Positions 6,625 through 12,147 of a stretch of 12,147 bases of DNA are shown piece after piece (within the stretch, counting starts at the first letter, position 1; each line of letters begins with the position of its first letter). Both the position numbers and the translations under genes were made by a program. Source of the stretch: Frankiales bacterium (GTDB lineage Bacteria > Actinomycetota > Actinomycetes > Mycobacteriales > SCTD01); assembly GCA_025464915.1 (NCBI GenBank), contig JAODNF010000162.1:1-12147 (forward strand), written 5' to 3'. The notes below the pieces were generated by a model. It saw only the letters and a program-made list of their open reading frames with translations, had not been told where the DNA came from and made no database searches.

Positions 6625-6659
6625 TTGACCGGTCCGCTCAGAACGTGAACGATCCTCAC
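6625..6659 (+). promoter_or_regulatory. Candidate promoter and TetR operator of the SBP-symporter-lyase operon
   Basis: TTGACC (6625-6630) is followed after 17 bases by AACGAT (6648-6653), a weak but acceptable -35/-10 pair; transcription would begin near 6660, about 35 bases before the TTG start at 6695. A short inverted repeat, GTGA (6645-6648) and TCAC (6656-6659) separated by 7 bases, covers the -10, a suitable position for repression by the divergent TetR protein. The arms are only 4 bases, so this is a candidate rather than a call. Confidence 0.3.
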
Positions 6660-6694
6660 ATCACGACACCGATATGTCTAGGAGCACCCAGACC

Positions 6695-8083
6695 TTGCTG
6701 AGCCCCCGCGATCGACTGCTGGCTGCGCTGTTCGCGTTCCAGCTGGCCGTCGCCGCCGTCCTGGGCGGCTACCTGGTGAAGGGTCTGCGCAAGGACAACG
6801 ACAAGACTCCCACGATCACGCAGGTCCAGGGCAACGGGGGCGGCGGCGCCGTCGTGACCAGCCCCACGCCCGGGACGACGGCCGCTGCCGGCACGTCGGC
6901 CAAGCCGGGCAGCCAGGGCACGACGGTGGTCACGACCAGCGGGCCGCAGTCCGGTCCGACGGTCCCGCCCGCCAAGGCGGACAACCAGAAGCTGGCGGCG
7001 GGAGCGCCCATCAAGGTCGGCGCTGTCGTGAGCCAGACGGGTGCCATCAACTTCGCCAGCAGCGCGCAGGCGACCAAGGCCTACTTCGACATGGTCAACC
7101 GCGCGGGCGGCGTCAACGGCCACAAGATCGTGCTGGACCTGCGCGACGACCAGCTCGACCAGCCTCGAGGCAGCGCCCAGGCGCAGGCCATGGTCGCGAA
7201 CGGGGTCTTCGCCTTCACCGGCTGGAACGCCCCCAACACCGAGAACGGCATCGTCCCGTTCCTGGAGCGGAACAAGATCCCCCTCATCGGCGGGTACGGC
7301 GAGCGCGCCGAGTACCACTCCTCGTACTCCTACATCTTCAGCGCGAGCTACGGCCACTACGGCTTCCAGATGGGCTCCTACCTGGCCGAGCAGGGCGTGA
7401 AGAAGCCGGGCCTGGTCTACATCAGCAACAACGAGACGACCGCCGACGCCAACCTCGTGAAGGCGTTCAAGGCCGGGTTCAAGAGCAAGGGCGTGACGCT
7501 CTCCGACAGCGACATCGTCGCCGAGGACGTGACGCACTCGTCCTACGACGACCTCGTCACCCAGTTCCGCCTCGACGGCGTCGACGGCTTCGCGAGCCTG
7601 CTCGACCAGACCGCCTACAACCGGCTCCTGCAGGCCCAGGCCCGGCAGTCGTACTTCCCCAAGCACGCCGCCGACTCGCTGTTCGTCGACCCGTCCGTGC
7701 AGCAGTCGAGCAAGACCGACGGCGTCTTCGTCGCCACCGACTACGAGTTCATCGACGGCGGCAACGCCGAGGTGCAGAAGTACGTCAGCACGGTGAAGGC
7801 GGCCTACGGCAGCCGGGCCCAGATCAACTACTTCGGCGAGCAGGGCTGGGTCGACGCCGCCGTGTTCGTCGCGGCCGTGAAGGCCATGGGCACGAGCATC
7901 ACGCGGGCCAACCTGCTGAAGGTCATGGACTCCCTCGAGGGCAAGGGCGGGTTCGGCTTCACCAGCGACCTGCAGTTCTCGCCGGGCAACCGCGACATCA
8001 ACCACTGCATCAAGTTCGGCAAGGTGACGAGCGGCAAGGTCACCCGTGTGACGGACTGGCGCTGCGACGGGCAGCCGTTCTGA
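6695..8083 (+). CDS. Membrane-anchored type-1 substrate-binding protein (SBP1)
   Basis: A 462-residue extracytoplasmic receptor of the branched-chain amino-acid/amide (Peripla_BP_6, LivJ-like) fold. A short cytoplasmic basic segment (SPRDR, 3-7) precedes one hydrophobic helix (about 8-29). A Gly/Ser/Thr/Pro-rich linker (30-102) follows, then the two-lobed binding domain (105-462), which opens with KVGAVVSQTGAINFASSAQ and GGVNGHKIVLDLRDDQ. There is no lipobox cysteine, so the protein is tethered by its uncleaved helix. Cys438 and Cys457 near the C-terminus could form a disulfide. Start: TTG at 6695 is chosen because its N-terminus (MLSPRDRLLAAL) aligns residue for residue with SBP2 (MLGSRDRLLAAL) and AGGAG lies 10 bases upstream; ATG at 6674 would add seven residues and has no ribosome site. 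The stop overlaps the symporter start (TGATG). Ligand unknown; no ABC permease or ATPase is nearby. Confidence 0.88.
   Translation: MLSPRDRLLAALFAFQLAVAAVLGGYLVKGLRKDNDKTPTITQVQGNGGGGAVVTSPTPGTTAAAGTSAKPGSQGTTVVTTSGPQSGPTVPPAKADNQKLAAGAPIKVGAVVSQTGAINFASSAQATKAYFDMVNRAGGVNGHKIVLDLRDDQLDQPRGSAQAQAMVANGVFAFTGWNAPNTENGIVPFLERNKIPLIGGYGERAEYHSSYSYIFSASYGHYGFQMGSYLAEQGVKKPGLVYISNNETTADANLVKAFKAGFKSKGVTLSDSDIVAEDVTHSSYDDLVTQFRLDGVDGFASLLDQTAYNRLLQAQARQSYFPKHAADSLFVDPSVQQSSKTDGVFVATDYEFIDGGNAEVQKYVSTVKAAYGSRAQINYFGEQGWVDAAVFVAAVKAMGTSITRANLLKVMDSLEGKGGFGFTSDLQFSPGNRDINHCIKFGKVTSGKVTRVTDWRCDGQPF
7121..7159 (+). repeat. 39-base stretch identical to 11260-11298
   Basis: The segment encoding HKIVLDLRDDQLD in SBP1 is identical over 39 bases to the matching segment of SBP2, although the proteins are only about 60% identical by eye and the flanking codons differ. 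All third positions agree across 13 codons. It is a direct repeat 4,139 bases apart, and its exact conservation suggests recent gene conversion or strong codon constraint. Confidence 0.85.
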
Positions 8084-9426
8084 TGCTGTCGCGCAAGCTC
8101 ACCGTCTCCTACGGCGCAGGCGCCATCGGCAACGGCGTCTTCGTCACCGTGCCGGGGCTGCTCCTGCTGTTCTACATGACCAACATCCTCGGCATCGGTG
8201 CCGGTCTCGCGTCCGCCGCGCTGTTCGTGCCCAAGCTCTGGGACGCCTTCGCCAACCCGCTGATGGGCGGCATCTCGGATCGCAGCACCAGCCGCTACGG
8301 CAAGCGCCGGCCGTTCATGCTCGTCGGCGGCATCGGCACCTCCCTCGGCTTCGTGCTGCTGTTCACCGCGCCCAAGATGAGCTCCGAGGTCGCCACCGCG
8401 CTCTACGTCACGACCGTCTTCACCATCGCCATGACCTTCTACGCCGTCTTCTGCGTGCCGTGGTCGGCGATGCCGCCGGAGATGACCGACGACTACCACG
8501 AGCGGACCCGGCTGACCTCGGTCCGGATGGTGCTGCTCACGGTCGGGATCCTCGTCGGCGGTGCCCTCGCACCGACCATCGCCGGCCAGCAGGACGACGG
8601 CAGCGGCGGGACCCGCAGCGGCTACGCGCTCATGTCCGTCGTCGTCGCCGTGATCCTCGGCGCGGCGTTCCTCACCGCCTGGTGGGGCACGCGGGAGGCC
8701 CGCTCCACGGCACCGCTCGAGGGCCCGCGTCCGACCCTGCGCCAGCAGTACGACACGGTGCGCGCGAACAAGCCGTTCGTGACCCTCTTCCTCGGCTACA
8801 ACCTGCAGGCGATGGCGACGGCGGCGATGCTCACCGGCGCGCAGTACGTCGCGGTCTACGTCCTCGGCGACTCCAAGAAGTCCACGCTGCTGTTCGTCTT
8901 CCTGGTCGCCCCCTGCGCGGTCATGGTGCCGCTGTGGCGGCGCTTCTCGGCGACCCGCGGCAAGCTTCTGGGGTACGTCCTGGCCACCGCGATCTTCGGA
9001 GTGGCCGCCACCTCGCTGGTGTTCGCGCGGCAGGAGCCCGAGGGCCTCATCTACGTCCAGATGGTCCTGCTCGGCGTCGGGTACGCGGGCGGCCAGCTGT
9101 TCCCCTACGCGATCCTGCCCGACCTCATCACCGAGGACGGCTCGGAGGAGGCGGCTGCGCGCGCCGGCATCTTCACGGGCGTCTGGCAGGGCGGCGAGAC
9201 GATCGCGTTCGCTGTCGGTCCAGCGCTGTACGGCCTGATCCTGGCGGTGAGCGGCTATGCCTCGAGCACGCCCGGTCACTTCAAGGCGCACCAGTCGGAC
9301 GGCGCGACCCTCGGACTGGTCCTCGGCTTCTCCTTGCTGCCCGGTTTCCTCACCCTGGTCAGCCTGCCGTTCCTGAACCGCTACAAGGCGATCGACGACG
9401 AGCTCAGCAACAAGGTGCTGGTATGA
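8083..9426 (+). CDS. GPH-family cation symporter (MFS_2 transporter)
   Basis: A 447-residue inner-membrane secondary transporter of the glycoside-pentoside-hexuronide:cation symporter family within the major facilitator superfamily. About twelve hydrophobic helices can be read, the first at about 8-32. The loop between helices 2 and 3 has the family signature GGISDRSTSRYGKRRP (62-77), matching the G-x3-D-R-T/S-x2-R-x-G-R/K-x-R-P pattern. A long cytoplasmic loop in the middle (about 205-225, with RSTAPLEGPRPTLRQQYD) joins the halves. Length is typical for the family. Characterised members take up sugars and glucuronides with H+ or Na+, but the family also includes carriers of other small organic molecules, so the substrate is not defined. 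Start: ATG at 8083, sharing one base with the SBP1 stop; its own stop overlaps the next start as ATGA. Context suggests it imports the compound acted on by the downstream PLP enzyme. Confidence 0.9.
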   Translation: MLSRKLTVSYGAGAIGNGVFVTVPGLLLLFYMTNILGIGAGLASAALFVPKLWDAFANPLMGGISDRSTSRYGKRRPFMLVGGIGTSLGFVLLFTAPKMSSEVATALYVTTVFTIAMTFYAVFCVPWSAMPPEMTDDYHERTRLTSVRMVLLTVGILVGGALAPTIAGQQDDGSGGTRSGYALMSVVVAVILGAAFLTAWWGTREARSTAPLEGPRPTLRQQYDTVRANKPFVTLFLGYNLQAMATAAMLTGAQYVAVYVLGDSKKSTLLFVFLVAPCAVMVPLWRRFSATRGKLLGYVLATAIFGVAATSLVFARQEPEGLIYVQMVLLGVGYAGGQLFPYAILPDLITEDGSEEAAARAGIFTGVWQGGETIAFAVGPALYGLILAVSGYASSTPGHFKAHQSDGATLGLVLGFSLLPGFLTLVSLPFLNRYKAIDDELSNKVLV

Positions 9427-10856
9427 CGCTTCCCCCCAGCGGCCTGCCCCGCGACGAGGTGCTGGCGAAGCTCCAGGAGCTGCGCGCCGGCGACCTGGCG
9501 GCCCGCGGTGGCCGCACCTTCGCCTACGTCTACGACCCCGCGCGCCCCGACATCGACGAGCTGGGTCATGAGGTCTACGCGTCCTACCTCGACGTCAACG
9601 GGCTGGACCCGACGGTCTTCCCGTCGCTGCTCGCGATGGAGAACGACGTCGTCGACATCGCCCGCCGGCACCTCGGGAGCACGACCGCCGTCGGCTCGTT
9701 CACCAGCGGCGGCACCGAGTCGATCATCCTGGCCGTCAAGGCCGCCAGGGACCTCGCCGGCATCGAGGAGCCGCAGGTCGTGCTGCCGGTCACGGCGCAC
9801 GCCGCGTTCCAGAAGGCCTGCCACTACCTCGGTCTCGAGGCCGTCCTGGTCGACGTCGACCCGACGACCTTCCGCGCCGTCCCGTCGGCGGTTGAGGCCG
9901 CCATCACCGACCGCACGGTCCTGCTGGTCGCGAGCGCCGCGTCGTACGCGCACGGGGTGGTCGACCCGGTCGAGGAGATCGCCGCGCTCGGGCTCGCCCG
10001 CGGCATCCCGGTCCACGTCGACGGCTGCATCGGCGGCTGGCTGCTGCCCTACTTCCGGCGGCTCGGCATCGACGTACCCGCCTTCGACCTGTCCGTGCCG
10101 GGAGTCACGTCGATCAGTGTCGACCTGCACAAGTACGCCTACGCGCCGAAGGGCGCGTCGGTCGTGCTCTATGCCGACCCCGCGATGCGTCGCAAGCAGT
10201 ACTACGCGACAGCCGACTGGACCGGCTACACGATGATCAACGCGACGGTGCAGAGCACCAAGAGCGGTGGCCCGCTGGCCGCGGCCTGGGCCGTGCTGCA
10301 GGCGGTCGGCGACGACGGCTACCTCGAGCTCGCGGACAAGACGCTGAGGGCGACGCGCCGCCTCGTCGAGGGGGTCGGCAAGGTCGAGGGCCTGCGCGTG
10401 CTGGGGGAGCCGGAGATGGCCCTGGTCGCCGTCGCGAGCGACGAGGTCGACGTCTTCGTCCTCTGCGACGAGATGAACGCCCGCGGCTGGTACGTCCAGC
10501 CGCAGCTCGGGTACCGCGGCCTGCCCGCCTCCATGCACCTGACGCTGACCGCCTCGAGCGACGCCGTGGTCGACGACCTGCTGGTCGACCTCGCGGTGTG
10601 CGTCGAGGCGAGCCGTGGCGTGGTCGCAGGCGACGAGGGGCTGCTCGCCGCGGTGAAGGACCTCAACCCGGACGAGCTCGGCGACGACGTCCTCGCCACG
10701 CTGCTGCCGCTCGCCGGCATCGAGCCGGGCGACGGCCTGCCCGACCGGATGGCCGCGATCAACACCCTGCTCGAGGCCATGCCGATGCGGCTGCGCGAGC
10801 GGCTGCTGACGGAGTTCCTCGGCCTGCTCTTCACGCCGGGCAACGATGCTGGGTAG
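9423..10856 (+). CDS. PLP-dependent lyase/decarboxylase, sphingosine-1-phosphate lyase-like
   Basis: A 477-residue soluble fold-type I PLP enzyme of the group II decarboxylase family (Pyridoxal_deC), closest by eye to sphingosine-1-phosphate lyase. The phosphate-binding motif is FTSGGTESIILAVKAARD (93-110); the ring-stacking His126 lies in TAHAAFQKA; Asp200 in PVHVDGCIGG contacts the PLP nitrogen; and Schiff-base Lys237 lies in SVDLHKYAYAPKGASVVLY, where HKY(G/A)YAPKG is the S1P-lyase form rather than the HKxxxxP form of glutamate decarboxylases. ADWTGYTMINATVQSTKSGG (264-283) matches the family's DW-GG block. The N-terminal membrane helix of eukaryotic S1P lyase is absent. A C-terminal tail (about 400-477) with conserved helical character completes it. 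It starts with ATG overlapping the symporter stop by 4 bases (AAGGTG 5 bases upstream) and overlaps SBP2 by 11. The substrate could be a phospho-amino alcohol, amino acid or related compound. Confidence 0.88.
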   Translation: MTLPPSGLPRDEVLAKLQELRAGDLAARGGRTFAYVYDPARPDIDELGHEVYASYLDVNGLDPTVFPSLLAMENDVVDIARRHLGSTTAVGSFTSGGTESIILAVKAARDLAGIEEPQVVLPVTAHAAFQKACHYLGLEAVLVDVDPTTFRAVPSAVEAAITDRTVLLVASAASYAHGVVDPVEEIAALGLARGIPVHVDGCIGGWLLPYFRRLGIDVPAFDLSVPGVTSISVDLHKYAYAPKGASVVLYADPAMRRKQYYATADWTGYTMINATVQSTKSGGPLAAAWAVLQAVGDDGYLELADKTLRATRRLVEGVGKVEGLRVLGEPEMALVAVASDEVDVFVLCDEMNARGWYVQPQLGYRGLPASMHLTLTASSDAVVDDLLVDLAVCVEASRGVVAGDEGLLAAVKDLNPDELGDDVLATLLPLAGIEPGDGLPDRMAAINTLLEAMPMRLRERLLTEFLGLLFTPGNDAG

Positions 10857-12147
10857 CCGCGACCGCCTGCTCGCTGCCCTGTTCGCGGTGCAGCTGCTGG
10901 CGCTGCTCGTGTTCGGCCTCGTGCTGGTCAACGGCACCCACTTCACGAGCACGTCGACGTCCAAGACCGTCTACGTCGGGGGCGCAGGAGCACCGGTTGC
11001 CAGCGGCGTGCCGACAGCCGGTCAGACCTCGCAGGCCGGTACCGCCGGGAAGGCGGGGACGACCACGACGACCGTGGTGGGCGGTTCGGGCGGTGCGCCG
11101 GTCCAGGCCGACAACAGCGGCTCCGGCACGGTCAAGCAGGGCGCTCCCATCAAGGTCGGCGCGATCGTCAGCCAGACCGGCGCCATCAACTTCGCTGCCA
11201 GCGCGCAGGGCACCAAGGCGTACGTCGACATGGTCAACAGCCAGGGCGGCGTGAACGGGCACAAGATCGTGCTGGACCTGCGCGACGACCAGCTCGACGC
11301 GACCCGCGGTCGCTCGCAGGCGCAGCAGCTGGTGGCGAACGGGGTCTTCGCGTTCATGGGCTGGCAGGCGCCGCAGACCGAGGGCACCATCGTCCCGTTC
11401 CTGACGCAGAACAAGATCCCGCTCGTCGGCAGCTACGGCGTCGGCGCCGAGTACCACTCGCCCTGGGCGTACTCGTTCCAGTCGCACCACTACGGCTACG
11501 AGATGGGCCGCTTCCTCGGCCTCGAGAAGAAGGTCACGCACCCGGGCGTCATCTTCATCAGCAACAGCTCGTCGGCGGTGAACGACGCGCAGGTGCGCGC
11601 CTTCACCGCCGGTGTCGCGTCCGCGGGCAAGTCGCTGGCGAGCGGTGACATCCGGCAGGTCGACGTCACGCAGGCGTCCTACGACGACGTGGTCACCCAG
11701 ATGCGCCTCAACGGCGTTGACGGCCTCGCGACGCTCGTCGACCAGACCGCCTACAACCGGCTGCAGCAGTCCTTCGACCGGCAGGGCTACCACCCGGTCC
11801 ACGTCGCGGACCCGCTGTTCACGGACCCGACGGTCGCGCAGTCCTCGAGCACCGACGGGACCCTGGTGGCGAGCGACTTCGCCACCCTCGACTCCGGCAA
11901 CGCCGACGTGCAGCAGTACGTCAGCCGGGTCAGGGCGCAGTTCGGCGCGAAGGCGCAGATCAGCTACATCGGCCAGGGCGGCTGGCTCAGCGCCAAGGTC
12001 TTCGTCGAGGCACTCCGACGGATGGGGGACACCATCACCCGCGCCAACCTGCTGAAGGTGATGAACAGCCTGCCGAAGGACGTCGGCGGCGGCTTCACGC
12101 CACAGGGCCTGCACTTCGGCAGCACCCAGGAGCACGACCCCAACCAG
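10846..12147 (+). CDS. Membrane-anchored type-1 substrate-binding protein (SBP2), 3' end cut by window edge
   Basis: The first 434 residues of a paralogue of SBP1, open to the window edge without a stop. The layout is identical: a short SRDR segment, one uncleaved hydrophobic helix (about 8-28), a Thr/Gly/Ala-rich linker (about 30-98) and a LivJ-like binding domain from KVGAIVSQTGAINFAASAQ (103 onward). The binding domains are about 60% identical by eye, with shared blocks HKIVLDLRDDQLD, DQTAYNRL and ITRANLLKVM, but differ around likely ligand-contact loops (GWQAPQTEGT against GWNAPNTENG; SYGVGAEYHSPW against GYGERAEYHSSY), so ligand preference may differ. No lipobox is present. The ATG at 10846 lies inside the end of the lyase gene, 11 bases before its stop, implying coupled translation; there is no obvious Shine-Dalgarno. 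By length of SBP1 only about 30 residues are missing. What follows downstream is unknown. Confidence 0.88.
   Translation, partial: MLGSRDRLLAALFAVQLLALLVFGLVLVNGTHFTSTSTSKTVYVGGAGAPVASGVPTAGQTSQAGTAGKAGTTTTTVVGGSGGAPVQADNSGSGTVKQGAPIKVGAIVSQTGAINFAASAQGTKAYVDMVNSQGGVNGHKIVLDLRDDQLDATRGRSQAQQLVANGVFAFMGWQAPQTEGTIVPFLTQNKIPLVGSYGVGAEYHSPWAYSFQSHHYGYEMGRFLGLEKKVTHPGVIFISNSSSAVNDAQVRAFTAGVASAGKSLASGDIRQVDVTQASYDDVVTQMRLNGVDGLATLVDQTAYNRLQQSFDRQGYHPVHVADPLFTDPTVAQSSSTDGTLVASDFATLDSGNADVQQYVSRVRAQFGAKAQISYIGQGGWLSAKVFVEALRRMGDTITRANLLKVMNSLPKDVGGGFTPQGLHFGSTQEHDPNQ
11260..11298 (+). repeat. 39-base stretch identical to 7121-7159
   Basis: Second copy of the exact 39-base match between the two binding-protein genes, encoding HKIVLDLRDDQLD in SBP2. 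Both copies are in the same orientation, so recombination between them would delete the symporter and lyase genes and fuse the two binding proteins in frame. Confidence 0.85.

Noticed and set aside
6615..6659. TetR start at GTG 6659
   Set aside because: It lacks a ribosome site and lies over the candidate promoter/operator; GTG at 6614 has AAGGGAG at good spacing.
6656..9291. Long minus-strand open frames opposite SBP1 and the symporter
   Set aside because: Compositional shadows; translations are repetitive Val/Gly/Arg/Asp sequence with no recognisable domain, while the plus strand encodes recognisable proteins.
9381..12135. Long minus-strand open frames opposite the lyase and SBP2
   Set aside because: Same reason: antisense to coding sequence with clear family motifs, and the translations lack domain features.
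1..12147. Mobile element, CRISPR, tRNA or prophage signals
   Set aside because: No terminal inverted repeats, transposase or integrase motifs, spaced repeat arrays or tRNA-like cloverleaf sequences were seen, and composition is even throughout.

Overview
The window is chromosomal DNA from a high-GC Gram-positive bacterium, almost certainly an actinobacterium. GC is very high throughout, GTG and TTG starts are common, genes sit head to tail with 1-16 base overlaps or gaps, and there is a PknB-type kinase with four PASTA repeats beside a LysM lytic transglycosylase. Genus cannot be fixed from the sequence. I see no insertion sequence, CRISPR array, tRNA, rRNA or plasmid origin.

Left part (1-4100, minus strand). 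Reading in the direction of transcription, a secreted LysM/SLT lytic transglycosylase is followed after 14 bases by a membrane PASTA Ser/Thr kinase and after 22 bases by endonuclease IV (Nfo). A small unidentified gene runs off the left edge. The likely promoter is a good sigma-70-type site just upstream of the transglycosylase. Its -35 element is embedded in a tandem 9-mer resembling the MtrA recognition sequence of mycobacteria. The wall enzyme makes peptidoglycan fragments of the kind PASTA domains sense, so the first two genes form a plausible wall-sensing unit.

Middle (4103-6016, plus strand). A TPP riboswitch precedes thiG and thiH, which overlap by 4 bases. The Shine-Dalgarno of thiG lies in the last bases of the aptamer, which points to translational control. 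ThiS, ThiF and ThiO are not in the window. The glycine imine for thiazole is predicted to come from tyrosine through the radical-SAM enzyme ThiH.

Right part (6027-12147). A TetR-family repressor gene, convergent with thiH, is divergent from a tightly coupled four-gene set: a membrane-anchored type-1 substrate-binding protein (SBP1), a 12-helix GPH-family cation symporter, a soluble PLP enzyme of the sphingosine-1-phosphate-lyase/group II decarboxylase family, and a second anchored substrate-binding protein (SBP2) cut by the right edge. Overlaps of 1, 4 and 11 bases tie the four together. The binding proteins are paralogues with the same N-terminal helix and no lipobox, and no ABC permease or ATPase is present. 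This is the most unusual part of the window. It looks like a regulated module that recognises, imports and cleaves or decarboxylates an amine or amino-acid-like compound, possibly pairing ABC-type binding proteins with a secondary transporter. That pairing is inference; the operon continues beyond the window.
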